Source: Alphaproteobacteria bacterium
GTDB taxonomy: Bacteria > Pseudomonadota > Alphaproteobacteria > Micropepsales > Micropepsaceae
Length of the DNA: 64,000 bases
NCBI GenBank assembly: GCA_021325375.1
Contig: JAJPHG010000041.1
Span: 124,001 to 188,000 of the forward strand
Direction of reading: 5' to 3'
Shown: piece after piece, positions 32,681-42,231 of the stretch
Numbering within the stretch: position 1 is the stretch's first letter
Layout of the letters: the number at the start of each line of letters is the position of its first letter
Made by a program: the position numbers and the translations under genes
The notes under the pieces: model-generated
The model's input: the letters and a program-made list of their open reading frames with translations, nothing else
Database searches by the model: none
What the model was told of the DNA's origin: nothing

Positions 32681-35032
32681 CTACGGCCCGAAGGACGGCG
32701 GCGCGTCGGCGGCAGCGGCGCCCCAATTCTTGTCGGGTGTTCGCGACAAGGTATAAGACAACGTTCCGCCCGCCCTTGCGAAGGACGCCGGAAGCCACGG
32801 CTTTGTGTTGGCCGCACCGTTCACCGACATCGCGCTTATATAAGGTACGTCCATGCCGGCGTTTTCGGCGGCGATCGTCACATGCCCGCCGGGCCTGTCG
32901 ACGATCGCCCGCGTGAACAGGGGGCTGCCCAGCACCATCTCGGCGCGGCCGGGATAGAGCGGGTACATTCCCAGCGCCGCCCACACATACCAGGACGACA
33001 TCTCGCCGAGGTCGTCGTTGCCGGATATGCCGTTCGGCGCGTCGATCCAGATCCGCTTCATGGCCGCGCGCACGATCTCCTGCGTCTTCCACGGGGTCCC
33101 CGCGAAATCGTAGAGCCAGGGCGAGGCGATGGACGGCTCGTTGTCCAGCTCGGCGTGGTCGTAGCCCGATTTCGTCACGGCGAGGCTGCCATCCGGATTG
33201 TAGAAGAAGCGGTCCATGCGCGCTTGCGCCTTGTCCGTGCCGCCCAGCGCCGCGAACAGGCCCGCCGGATCGAACGGCACCATCCAGAGATACTGCGCGC
33301 CGCTGCCCTCGACATAGTCGTCGTCGTTCTCGGTGCTGAAATCGACCGGCTTCCAGCTCCCGTCGGCATTGCGCGGCTGGATGTAGCCGGTCGCGGGATT
33401 GAACAGGTTGCGCCACCAGCCCGCGCGCGCGCGGAACAGCTTCGCGTTCGCGTCGTCGCCCAAATCCTCGGCCAGTTGCGCGACGCCGAAATCGGCCGCT
33501 GCCAGCTCGAGCGTGTCGGCGGCACTGCCCCAGCCGGGCGCGTTCGTGGGCATGTAGTGCAGCCTCAGCCACTGGTCGAGGCCGGGCCGCTCGCCCACGC
33601 ATTGCACCGGACAGCCGCGATGGTCGAGATCGAGCGCGGTCGGCACCGTCGCCGCCTTGAGCAGCGACGCATAAGCACCCTTGAGATCGAATTCGCGTCC
33701 GCCGAAGGCATGGATCGCGGCGATCGACGGCGGCGACGGATCGCCGTTCATCACGCTGGTGGCGCCCGTCACGTGCGTCCAGCGGTCCCACACGCCGCCG
33801 TTCTGCTCCGCCTGGTTGAGCAGCGACTGCGCGATGTCGGAGCCGGTCTTCGGATCGAGCCAGGTGACGAGCTGAAGCTGCGAACGATAGACGTCCCAGC
33901 CCGAGAAGTTCGCGTATTGGACCTGCTGCGGCGCCGCAACCTTGTGAATCTTCTTGTCGAATCCCAGATAATCGCCGTTCACGTCGCTATAGGTGTTCTC
34001 GCCGAGCAGCACGTGATAGAGCGCGGTATAGAACACCGCGCGCTCGTCCTTGGTGCCGCCTTCGACGGCGATCTCACCCAGCCGCGCGTTCCACGCCTTG
34101 CGCGCCGCATCGCGCACCACATCCAAGGTCGCGCCCTTCGCAATCTCGGCCGTGAGATTGGCGCGCGCGTTGGCGAGGCTGACATAGGAGATGCCGACGC
34201 GCATCGTCACCACCGGCGTCTTCGCTGGGTCGAACGTGATCCACGCGCCCGAGCCCTTGCGTCCCGGCGGATGGCCGCGGTCGCCATAGGTCGTGCCACC
34301 GCGCGCTTTAGTCCCACCTTTGGTCAGCGTCGTGTCCTGCCATGCGCCGCCCGCGGCAAACGGCTGGTCGAATTCGGCCACGAAATACAGCGTGTAATAG
34401 CTCTCGCGCCGGTCCGGCGAGAGATAGCCGCAGAAATTCCCGCTCGTGACGCTGCCCGTCACCTCGCGCCGCGCCGGATCGACGGTCACCTGCGCGTCGC
34501 TGCTGCCGATCTCGGAATCCGAGGTGCGGAACAGGAGATTGGCGGGCTTGGCCTTCGCCCAGGCGAAGCGCGCGACACCGGCACGGAGCGCGGCACTCAG
34601 CTCCACCGTCACGCCGTTGTCGAGCGCGACCTTGTAGTAGCCGGGCGACGCCGTTTCATGGTCGTGCGCGAACCAGCTCGAATACATGGAGAACGCATCG
34701 TCGGCGGCGGGCGAAAGCTCGACGTCGCGCGTCACCGGCATGATCGGGATGTCGCCGCTCGCGCCGGTGCAGCCGGTGCCCGAGAGGTGCGTGAGGCTGA
34801 ACCCCTTGATGCCGCTGACGCGCCACTCATAGCCGCCGGGTGCCGCGATCGGATAGCTGCGCCCCGGCAGCGGCGTCTCTTCCGGGCTGAACGCGACCAT
34901 GCCGAAGGGCAGGGTCGCGCCCGGATAGGTGTTGCCGCCATTCGTCGTGCCGATGAAGGGATTGACCTCGCCCGCCAAGTCGGCGAACGCGACGGTGGGG
35001 ACGAGCAGGAACGCGGCGAGAGCGATCCGCAT
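32681..35032 (-). CDS. GH92 alpha-mannosidase
   Basis: A 783-aa exported glycosidase of family GH92, calcium-dependent exo-alpha-mannosidases. Signal peptide MRIALAAFLLVPTVAFA, then NPFIGTTNGGNTYPGATLPFGMVAFSP and the family's catalytic-domain signatures GYYKVALDNGVTVELSA, YSDVNGDYLGFD, FSGWDVYRSQLQLVTWLDP and GISGNDDLGEMSSWYVWAALGMYPLYPG. ATG 35032 has TAGGAG upstream and begins the signal peptide; longer frames to 35149 are not needed. It follows the sugar permease by 10 bases and, with the GH47 gene, should trim mannose from high-mannose glycans. Confidence 0.95.
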   Translation of the reverse strand: MRIALAAFLLVPTVAFADLAGEVNPFIGTTNGGNTYPGATLPFGMVAFSPEETPLPGRSYPIAAPGGYEWRVSGIKGFSLTHLSGTGCTGASGDIPIMPVTRDVELSPAADDAFSMYSSWFAHDHETASPGYYKVALDNGVTVELSAALRAGVARFAWAKAKPANLLFRTSDSEIGSSDAQVTVDPARREVTGSVTSGNFCGYLSPDRRESYYTLYFVAEFDQPFAAGGAWQDTTLTKGGTKARGGTTYGDRGHPPGRKGSGAWITFDPAKTPVVTMRVGISYVSLANARANLTAEIAKGATLDVVRDAARKAWNARLGEIAVEGGTKDERAVFYTALYHVLLGENTYSDVNGDYLGFDKKIHKVAAPQQVQYANFSGWDVYRSQLQLVTWLDPKTGSDIAQSLLNQAEQNGGVWDRWTHVTGATSVMNGDPSPPSIAAIHAFGGREFDLKGAYASLLKAATVPTALDLDHRGCPVQCVGERPGLDQWLRLHYMPTNAPGWGSAADTLELAAADFGVAQLAEDLGDDANAKLFRARAGWWRNLFNPATGYIQPRNADGSWKPVDFSTENDDDYVEGSGAQYLWMVPFDPAGLFAALGGTDKAQARMDRFFYNPDGSLAVTKSGYDHAELDNEPSIASPWLYDFAGTPWKTQEIVRAAMKRIWIDAPNGISGNDDLGEMSSWYVWAALGMYPLYPGRAEMVLGSPLFTRAIVDRPGGHVTIAAENAGMDVPYISAMSVNGAANTKPWLPASFARAGGTLSYTLSRTPDKNWGAAAADAPPSFGP

Positions 35033-35042
35033 GGCAAAACTC

Positions 35043-36284
35043 CTAAACGGCATGACGGCGCGACCCTGCGAGCGCGAAAACCAGGATGCAGGCATAAGCG
35101 GCAAGCGGTACGAAGAACGCGATGGCGAGCCCGGCGCGGTCGGCGGCAAGGCCCGTGATCACCGGCAGCACCGCGCCACCCACGATCGCCATGCACAGCA
35201 AGCCGGAGGTCGACGATGTCGGCGCGTCGGCGCGCTCCAAGGTCAGCGTGAAGATCGTGGGAAACATGATCGAGTTGAAGAAGCCGACGGCGATCGCCGC
35301 ATAACCCGCTACGCTGCCGCCCGTCTGCGTCACGACGAGACAGAGCAGCAGCGCCGCGCCCGCGACGAAGGCAAGCGCGCGGCTCGCGGGCACGCGGATC
35401 AGGACCAGGCTGCCCAGCGCGCGGCCCACCATCGCCCCGCCCCAATAGAAGCTGAGCAGCCGGCCCGCCTGCTCGAAGCTCACATTCATGACCGCCGGCT
35501 GGTGCAGGAAGTTGATCAAGATGCTGCCGATGGACACTTCCGCGCCGACATAGAGGAAGATCGCGAGCCCGCCGAACAGCGCCCAGCGCGAGGCGAACGC
35601 CGCGAAGGGCGAGGCGGTCGCCTCCTGCTCCTCCTGCGGCACGCGCAGAAGCCGGCGCAGGCGCCAGATGAAGAGCGCGAGCAGCACGATCACGCCCGCG
35701 ATGATAAGGAACTGCGTGTCGATGTTGCGCAGCGTGGCGCCGCGCATGTCGGCGCCCGCATGGGCTCCGAACACGCCGCCGCGCAGTACGATATACGACC
35801 CGATGAGCGGCGCGATGACCGTGCCCAGCGAGTTGAAGGTCTGCGACAAGGTGAGCCGGAAATGCGAGCCTTGCGGCTTGCCCAGAAGCGCCGCGAGCGG
35901 ATTGGCCGCGACCTGGAGCTGGGTGATGCCCGCGGCGATGACGAACAGCGCGACGAGCACGAGAACGTAGGCGTCGAGATGTGTCGCCGCGGGCATCAGC
36001 AGGCAGCCCAGGATCATCGCGCCCAGCGAGATCAGGATCGTGCGCGCGTAGCCGGTGCGCTCCAGCACGAACGCCGCCGGGATCGAGATCACGCCATAGG
36101 CCAGGAAGAACGCGAACTGGGTGAGCATCGCCTCCGTATAGGAGAGGCTGAACACCGCGCGCACGCTTGGCACCAACGGATCGATCGAGGCGGTCGCGAA
36201 GCCCCACATGAAGAACAGCGTGGTGACGGTCGCGAACGCCGGATTGAACCGCGCGGGCGCCGCTTCGCTACTTGATGCCGACAA
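35043..36284 (-). CDS. MFS sugar permease (FucP/FHS-like)
   Basis: A 413-aa 12-helix major facilitator of the fucose/glucose-galactose:H+ symporter (FHS) type. TLFFMWGFATASIDPLVPSVR corresponds to the FHS first helix, with QVAANPLAALLG, LTLSQTFNSLGTVIAPLIGSY and FYWGGAMVGRALGS typical of the family. It overlaps the upstream GH47 gene by 17 bases and precedes GH92 by 10, so the three are one operon. It likely imports the mannose or oligosaccharide released outside. Confidence 0.88.
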   Translation of the reverse strand: MSASSSEAAPARFNPAFATVTTLFFMWGFATASIDPLVPSVRAVFSLSYTEAMLTQFAFFLAYGVISIPAAFVLERTGYARTILISLGAMILGCLLMPAATHLDAYVLVLVALFVIAAGITQLQVAANPLAALLGKPQGSHFRLTLSQTFNSLGTVIAPLIGSYIVLRGGVFGAHAGADMRGATLRNIDTQFLIIAGVIVLLALFIWRLRRLLRVPQEEQEATASPFAAFASRWALFGGLAIFLYVGAEVSIGSILINFLHQPAVMNVSFEQAGRLLSFYWGGAMVGRALGSLVLIRVPASRALAFVAGAALLLCLVVTQTGGSVAGYAAIAVGFFNSIMFPTIFTLTLERADAPTSSTSGLLCMAIVGGAVLPVITGLAADRAGLAIAFFVPLAAYACILVFALAGSRRHAV

Positions 36285-37641
36285 GGATGTTCCCTTCGGT
36301 GGAAAGATAGTTGGTCTTGTAGTCGAAACGATCCGTGTTCGAGAACAGCAGCCAGTAGTACTTCATCTGCTCGCTCCACCAATAGCCGGGGCAAAGGTCG
36401 CCCTGCTTCATCGGCGAGGCGGTGACGTCGTCGATGATGGTGAAGCCGTAGGCCGCGCGGCTCGTCTCCTTCATCTTCTCGAAATGGACGCGCGCAAGCT
36501 CGCGGTAGCGGTCGTCGGGATCGAGCAGGAAGAGGTTGAGGCACGAGTCCGCGAACTCTGGACGAAGCTCGTTGGTGATACGGTCCGGCGCGGCCTTGGC
36601 GGTGTCGTAGCCTTCGGGCAGCACGCCATAGCGCGCCTGCACCCCGGCCCATGACGCGAGATAGGCCTTGCCCCGCGCCATGTCGCCGCCCTGCCCCAGA
36701 AGCCCCGCATAGAACGCGGCGAGCTCGCTCTGGTGATGGTCGATCACCGTGCCGGTCTCGAAATCGACCTGCGGGAACCAGAGGTTTCCATCCGACATCT
36801 GCGCCTGGTACTTGGCGATGGCGGCGGCGTGGACATCGTACCAACGCTTGAAATCGGGATCGCCGAAGAGCTGCCAGCCGTCCCAGAGATATTCGAAATA
36901 GGAATCGCTTGGCGGCCCGACGCTGGCGCGGCGGCTCACCCAGGCGCCGGTCTCGACGTCGATCGTGTCGGCGACGAGATCGATCCTGGAGCGCCGGTCG
37001 AACAGCGCCTTCACGGAACGCTTTGCCATGTCGAAGTAGCGCTTGTCGCCGACCGCGCGTCCCAGCGTGCCCCATTCGGCGATATAGGTGCCGATCTCGG
37101 CGGGGAAGCTTTGGCTGTCGCGCACCGCGCCGGTCTTCAGGTTCACGAAGCGGTAGGGCATGCCGGTCGGCGATTTGGTGAAGGCCGGCGACAGGCGGTC
37201 GGCCAAGTCCTTCGCCAGCGCCAACAGCTTCTTCTCACGTGTCGCGCACCAAGCGGAGAGCAATCCGCCGACGAGGCGGATGCCCGTCTCGAAGACCTGC
37301 ACCTCGCCGTCGATGTCGAAACGAAGGTTGTCCGCGACCCAGCGCACGCCCTGCGCGACCTCGGTGTCCAGGCCCATCACATACAGAGTGTCGAGCGCCT
37401 CGACGATGGTGAGGCCCATCGGCGGGCCCTTGGGGAAGAAAAACGCCTGCGCCCCGCCGCTCACCGGCTTGATCTGGTCCTGGCCGAAGCAGCGCTCCCC
37501 GTAGCCCTGCCACGCCCATTTCATCTGGGCGCGCACGTCGGCGGCGAGCGTCTTCCACTTGTCCTCGGATATGGCGGGAACGGCGGCGAGCGCGGATGCG
37601 GCCGCGAGCCCCTTCAACACATGCCGTCGATGCAGACCCAT
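36268..37641 (-). CDS. GH47 alpha-1,2-mannosidase (Tat-exported)
   Basis: A 457-aa glycosidase of family GH47, inverting alpha-1,2-mannosidases mainly known from eukaryotes but with a characterised Caulobacter member. The start has a Tat signal (LHRRHVLKGLAAASALAAVPA). Conserved parts include GLTIVEALDTLYVMGL, ETGIRLVGGLLSAW, SDSYFEYLWDGWQL, ELRPEFADSCLNLF and the C-terminal calcium-binding Thr-Glu in YLSTEGNIL. It is the first gene of the GH47-permease-GH92 unit and lies 40 bases downstream of the RND adaptor. Function is degradation of mannose-rich glycans in the periplasm. Confidence 0.93.
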   Translation of the reverse strand: MGLHRRHVLKGLAAASALAAVPAISEDKWKTLAADVRAQMKWAWQGYGERCFGQDQIKPVSGGAQAFFFPKGPPMGLTIVEALDTLYVMGLDTEVAQGVRWVADNLRFDIDGEVQVFETGIRLVGGLLSAWCATREKKLLALAKDLADRLSPAFTKSPTGMPYRFVNLKTGAVRDSQSFPAEIGTYIAEWGTLGRAVGDKRYFDMAKRSVKALFDRRSRIDLVADTIDVETGAWVSRRASVGPPSDSYFEYLWDGWQLFGDPDFKRWYDVHAAAIAKYQAQMSDGNLWFPQVDFETGTVIDHHQSELAAFYAGLLGQGGDMARGKAYLASWAGVQARYGVLPEGYDTAKAAPDRITNELRPEFADSCLNLFLLDPDDRYRELARVHFEKMKETSRAAYGFTIIDDVTASPMKQGDLCPGYWWSEQMKYYWLLFSNTDRFDYKTNYLSTEGNILVGIK

Positions 37642-37680
37642 GAATCCCCCGCAGGCGCGGGACGCACTCTAGGCAGGTTT

Positions 37681-38841
37681 TCAGCTCTTCGCCACGCGTA
37701 CTTCGTCGCCGGGCTTGAGCGCGTCCGGCGGGTTGTCGATGACGCGGTCCTGGCGCGTCACGCCCGACGCGATCTCGACGGAGGTGCCGTAGTCACGAAG
37801 GATGGTGACCGGCTTCACGCTCACGCGGTTGCCGGGACCGACGACCGCAACCGCCGTGCCGTCGTCGTTGAAGATCAGCGCGCTCGCGGGCAGGCGGATC
37901 GCGTTCGCCGTCGCCGGCAGGTCGAAGCGCACCTGCGCGTAGTCGCCGGGCTTGAGCTTGCCTTGCGCGTTGTCGGCCCGGAGCTGGACCAGCACCGTGC
38001 CCGTCGTGGGATCGACGGCCTCGGCATTGGCGGCCAGCGCGGCGGTGAACGTCTCGCCGGGATATTCCGGCACGGTGAACTTCGCCGTCATGCCCGGCGC
38101 GATCATCGCGGAATAGTTCTGCGGCACGTTCACATAGATGCGCAGCTTCGTCGTGTCCGAAACAGTGAAGAGCGGCGTGGCGCCGGGCGTGCCGGTGCCC
38201 ACGGTCACCAGAGAACCGACGTCGACCGAGCGGCTCGTCACCGTGCCGTCGAAGGGCGCCGTGAGGTGCTCGAATTCGGTGAGGTCGCGCAGCCGCGCGA
38301 CGTTGGCCTGCGCGGACGCGACGGCGGCGGTCTTGGCGGCGAGATCGGCGTTCTTCTCGTCGACGTCCTGGGGCGCCGCGGCGTTGCTCTTGGCCAGCGC
38401 GTTCCAGCGCTTGGCGGTCTGCGCGGAGAGCTTCTGGTTGGCGATGGCCGTGTTGAGATCCGCGCGCGCCTGGGCGAGCTGCTGGTCCTGGTCGGGAATG
38501 TCGATCTCGGCAAGAAGCTGTCCCGCCTTCACCTTGGCGCCGATGTCGACATACCACTTCTTCAGGTAACCGCTGACGCGCGCATAGATCGGCGCGCTGT
38601 TGTAGGCTTGCACGTTGCCCGGAAGCGTAAGATCGCCGGCCTTTCCCGCCTGGCCGAGATTGATCACGCTGACCACGGGCAGCGCGTTGGTGTCGGTCCA
38701 GGCGGCGACGCTGCGGTCGGCGGTCACACGCGTGATGATGCCGACGACGATGATGAGCGCCGCCACGCCGGCTGCGATAATGCCCGCGAGCCTGAGACGT
38801 TTGGGCGGCACGTAGCGGAGCATGTCTTGATTATCAGGCAT
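37681..38841 (-). CDS. RND efflux periplasmic adaptor (MFP)
   Basis: A 386-aa membrane-fusion protein with one N-terminal membrane anchor (about 18-40), barrel-lipoyl-hairpin architecture (SAPIYARVSGYLKKWYVDIGAKVKAGQLLAEID, a coiled coil at about 115-190, then LTAPFDGTVTSRSVDVGSLV) and a membrane-proximal domain ending KPGDEVRVAKS. It links the RND pump to an outer-membrane channel. It overlaps the permease gene by 8 bases and is co-transcribed with it, in the order permease-adaptor, which is reversed from the common order. No outer-membrane factor gene is nearby. Confidence 0.93.
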   Translation of the reverse strand: MPDNQDMLRYVPPKRLRLAGIIAAGVAALIIVVGIITRVTADRSVAAWTDTNALPVVSVINLGQAGKAGDLTLPGNVQAYNSAPIYARVSGYLKKWYVDIGAKVKAGQLLAEIDIPDQDQQLAQARADLNTAIANQKLSAQTAKRWNALAKSNAAAPQDVDEKNADLAAKTAAVASAQANVARLRDLTEFEHLTAPFDGTVTSRSVDVGSLVTVGTGTPGATPLFTVSDTTKLRIYVNVPQNYSAMIAPGMTAKFTVPEYPGETFTAALAANAEAVDPTTGTVLVQLRADNAQGKLKPGDYAQVRFDLPATANAIRLPASALIFNDDGTAVAVVGPGNRVSVKPVTILRDYGTSVEIASGVTRQDRVIDNPPDALKPGDEVRVAKS

Positions 38842-41800
38842 AAGCTTCTTCCGGAGTGGACGTCACGTCGCGCGACTTCGTGGCTTCGCGGCCGTGAACG
38901 ATGCTGAAGATCACCGGCACGAACATCAGCGTCGCACAGGTGGCGAAGACGAGGCCGCCGATGACGGCGCGGCCGAGAGGCGCGTTCTGCTCGCCGCCCT
39001 CGCCCAGGCCCAGCGCCATCGGCGCCATGCCGATGATCATGGCGAGCGCCGTCATCAGGACAGGACGGAAGCGCGTGACGCCGGCCTCGACCGCCGCCAG
39101 CATCGCGTCGCCGGTCGCGGCCAGACGCTCGCGCGCGAAGCTGACGACGAGGATGGAGTTCGCCGTCGCCACGCCCATGCACATGATCGCGCCGGTGAGC
39201 GCGGGCACCGACAGCGTCGTTCCCGTCGCGAACAGCATCCACACGATCCCGGCCAGCGCCGCGGGCAGCGCGGTGATGATGACGAAGGGATCGAGCCAGG
39301 ACTGGAAGTTCACCACGATCAAGAGATAGATCAGCACGATCGCCGCGAGCAGCCCGTAGGACAGGCCGGAGAAGGCCGTGTTCATCGTCACCACCTGGCC
39401 GCGCAAGGTGACGGTCACGCCCTTGGGCAGGTCGTGCGCCGTGTCGGCGATCAGCGCGCGGATGTCGGCGGCCACGCCGCCCAGGTCGCGGTCCTGCGTC
39501 GTCGCGAAGAGATCGATGTCGGGCATGACGTTGTAATGAGTCACGACGGCGTCGGATTGCTGGCGGTGGATCGTGCCGAGCCCGCCCAGGATCTGCAAGC
39601 CGCCCGACGCGCCCGTCACCGGCACGTTCTGTAGCGCCGCCAGGCTGTCGACGCGATATTCCGGCGTCTGCGCCACGATCGGATACGACACGCCGGTCTT
39701 GGGATTGAGCCAGAAGGTCGGGGCGGTCTGCGAGCTTCCCGCGATGGAGGTCACGACGCTGTTGGTGACGTCGCGCTCGGTGAGGCCAAGCTGGGCCATG
39801 CGCGAACGGTCGACGTCGACGCGAAGTTGCGGGTTCTGGAACGATTGCTGCATGCGCGCGTCGGCGATGCCGCGGATGTTGCGCAGCTTGTCGAGCAGCT
39901 CGAGCGCATAGGCGCGGTCCTTGGCCGCGCTGGGACCGGCGACCTGGATGTCGATGGGCGCGGGCGCGCCGAAGTTCAGGATCTGGCTGACGATATCGGC
40001 CGGCAGGAACGAGATCGCGGTGCCGGGGAATGCTTTCGGCAGCCTCTCGCGCAGGGTGCGAACGTAGTCCGCGGTGGGGCCGTGGTCGGGGGCGAGCGTC
40101 ACGTAGATGTCGCCGTCCTGATAGCCGATCATGCCGGAATTGTTGTAGACGGTGTTGATCGAGCTGGTCGGCAGGCCGATGTTGTCGACGATCGAGGAGA
40201 TCTCGCGCGGCGGGATGGTCTTGCGGATCTCCTTTTCGATGTCGCCGAACATCACCGAAGCATGCTCGATGCGCGTGCCCACGGGCGGGCGCACATGCAG
40301 CGTGATCTCGCCTGCGTCCACCGCCGGGAAGAAATTCGAGCCGAGGGCCGGCACCAGCACGAACGACGCCAGCACGAAGACGAGGAAGCCGAGCACGAAC
40401 GGCCTGCGGTTGGCGAGCGCCATGGCGAGCAGGTTGCGGTAGCCGCCCCGGAAGCTCTCGAACCGCGCCTCGAAGCCGCGCTGGAAGCGCGCAAGCGTGT
40501 TGCCGCGCGGCGCGCCGTGCCCATCCTCGGCATGCGGCTTGAGCAGGTACATCGCCATCGTCGGCACCAGCGTGCGCGACAGAATGAAGGACGCGATCAT
40601 CGCGAACACGACGGCCTCGGCCATCGGCACGAACAGGAAGCCCGCGATGCCTTTCAGCGCGAACATCGGCACGAACACGATGCAGATGCAGAGCAGCGAG
40701 ACGAAGGCCGGCTGCACGATCTGCTGCGCTCCGTCGAGGATCGCGGTGCGCACCTCCTTGCCATGCTCGAGATGCCAGTTGATGTTCTCGATCGTCACCG
40801 TCGCGTCGTCGACCAGGATGCCGACGGCGAGCGCGAGACCGCCGAGCGTCATGATGTTCAGCGTCTGACCTGTCCACCAAAGGGCCGCCAGCGCGCTCAG
40901 GATCGCGAGCGGGATCGAGATCGCGATGATCACGGTCGAGCGCCAGCTCCCCAGGAACAGCAGGATCATCAGGCTGGTCAGCGCGGCGGCGATGATGCCC
41001 TCGCGCACCACGCCCGAGATCGCAGCCTTGACGAAGATCGACTGGTCGTTGAACAGGCTGATCTTGAAATTGGACGGCAGCGTGGATTCGATCTTCGGCA
41101 GCGCGTCCTTGACGCCCTGCACGATGTCGAGCGTCGAGGCCGAGCCGGTCTTGAGGATCGTGGTGAGCACCGCGCGCGCGCCGTCGACATGCACGACGCT
41201 CTGCTGCGGCGGGTTGCCGTCGCGGACATGGCCGACGTCGTGGATGTAGGTCGTGGCGCCGTTCTGGTACTTGACCGGAAGATCGTTGAGCTCCTCGATC
41301 GTCTCGGCGGCGTCGTTGAGCTTGACTGTGTACTGCATCGCGCCGAACTTCACCGTGCCGGCGGGCAGGATCTGGTTCTGCGCCGCGATCGCGTTCTCGA
41401 CATCCTGCGCCGACAGGCCTTTGGCCTGCAGCGCCTGGCTGTCGAGGTCGATCTGCAGCTGGCGCACCTTGCCGCCATAGGAATAGGGAATGGCCGCGCC
41501 GGGGATCGTCGTCAGCGTCGGCCGCACGAAGTTCTGCGCAATATCCAGCACCTGCTGCTCGGACATGTGCTGGCCGGAGAAGGCGAGCTGCAGGATCGGG
41601 ACCGTCGAGGCGTTGTAGTTCAGGATCAGCGGCGGCGTGGCGCCGGCCGGCATCTGCCTCAGCGTCGTCTGCGAGATCGAGGTGACCTGCGCGGTCGCGG
41701 TGCGGATGTCGACGCCGGGCTGGAAATAGATCTTCTCGATGCCCATGCCGGGGATCGAGGTGCTCTCGATGTGCTCGATGTCGTTGACCGTCGTCGTCAG

Positions 41801-42013
41801 CCCGCGCTCATAGGGCGTGACGATGCGGCCCGCCATCTCATCCGGCGACAGGCCGGTATAGGAGAACGCGACGCCGATCACGGGGATGCGGATGTCGGGG
41901 AAGATGTCGGTCGCCGTCTGCAACGCCGCCAGCACGCCCGCGATCACGATCAGGATCGCCATGACGATGAACGTCAACGGTTTTTCCAGCGCGACACGAA
42001 CGATCCAGGTCAT
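38834..42013 (-). CDS. RND efflux permease
   Basis: A 1059-aa inner-membrane RND transporter, 12 predicted helices and two large periplasmic loops. Landmarks: MTWIVRVALEKPLTFIVMAILIVIAGVLAA at the start, GLTTTVNDIEHIESTSIPGMGI, and GGLALAVGILVDDATVTIENINWHLEHG, the helix-4 segment with the proton-relay Asp residues. The ATG at 42013 begins helix 1; an open frame to 42133 is upstream noise. It exports drugs, solvents or metabolites with the adaptor encoded downstream, and diverges from a TetR gene over two operator-like palindromes. Confidence 0.95.
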   Translation of the reverse strand: MTWIVRVALEKPLTFIVMAILIVIAGVLAALQTATDIFPDIRIPVIGVAFSYTGLSPDEMAGRIVTPYERGLTTTVNDIEHIESTSIPGMGIEKIYFQPGVDIRTATAQVTSISQTTLRQMPAGATPPLILNYNASTVPILQLAFSGQHMSEQQVLDIAQNFVRPTLTTIPGAAIPYSYGGKVRQLQIDLDSQALQAKGLSAQDVENAIAAQNQILPAGTVKFGAMQYTVKLNDAAETIEELNDLPVKYQNGATTYIHDVGHVRDGNPPQQSVVHVDGARAVLTTILKTGSASTLDIVQGVKDALPKIESTLPSNFKISLFNDQSIFVKAAISGVVREGIIAAALTSLMILLFLGSWRSTVIIAISIPLAILSALAALWWTGQTLNIMTLGGLALAVGILVDDATVTIENINWHLEHGKEVRTAILDGAQQIVQPAFVSLLCICIVFVPMFALKGIAGFLFVPMAEAVVFAMIASFILSRTLVPTMAMYLLKPHAEDGHGAPRGNTLARFQRGFEARFESFRGGYRNLLAMALANRRPFVLGFLVFVLASFVLVPALGSNFFPAVDAGEITLHVRPPVGTRIEHASVMFGDIEKEIRKTIPPREISSIVDNIGLPTSSINTVYNNSGMIGYQDGDIYVTLAPDHGPTADYVRTLRERLPKAFPGTAISFLPADIVSQILNFGAPAPIDIQVAGPSAAKDRAYALELLDKLRNIRGIADARMQQSFQNPQLRVDVDRSRMAQLGLTERDVTNSVVTSIAGSSQTAPTFWLNPKTGVSYPIVAQTPEYRVDSLAALQNVPVTGASGGLQILGGLGTIHRQQSDAVVTHYNVMPDIDLFATTQDRDLGGVAADIRALIADTAHDLPKGVTVTLRGQVVTMNTAFSGLSYGLLAAIVLIYLLIVVNFQSWLDPFVIITALPAALAGIVWMLFATGTTLSVPALTGAIMCMGVATANSILVVSFARERLAATGDAMLAAVEAGVTRFRPVLMTALAMIIGMAPMALGLGEGGEQNAPLGRAVIGGLVFATCATLMFVPVIFSIVHGREATKSRDVTSTPEEAYA

Positions 42014-42164
42014 GCGGGGCGCCTCAATCTCGCCACAAGAATACATGACCGCCGGGCTTGCGGCCCGGCGGCGACGATTGCGGTTCGCGGCGCACGAACC
42101 GGCTTCGGGCGGCGCGGACGCGCCGCAGATCAACCCCTTGACCCTGCGGCGCCCCGATCTATGT

Positions 42165-42176
42165 TACCGATCGGTA
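42165..42176. promoter_or_regulatory. TetR operator candidate 1
   Basis: Perfect 12-base palindrome TACCGATCGGTA, part of a longer pseudo-symmetric GTTACCGATCGGTAC. It lies 152 bases upstream of the RND permease start and 56 bases before the TetR GTG. Confidence 0.75.
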
Positions 42177-42198
42177 CGTCACCTGCGGGCTATATAGG

Positions 42199-42210
42199 TA
42201 CCGCTCGGTA
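42199..42210. promoter_or_regulatory. TetR operator candidate 2
   Basis: TACCGCTCGGTA, the same palindrome with one central change, 34 bases from copy 1 and 21 bases before the GTG of the TetR gene. The pair fits cooperative binding of two TetR dimers that repress both divergent genes. Confidence 0.7.
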
Positions 42211-42231
42211 ACATCGTCAAGGCGGAAAACC

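Noticed and set aside
39827-42211. A 794-aa plus-strand open frame
   Set aside because: Antisense to the RND permease, compositionally biased, no recognisable motif.
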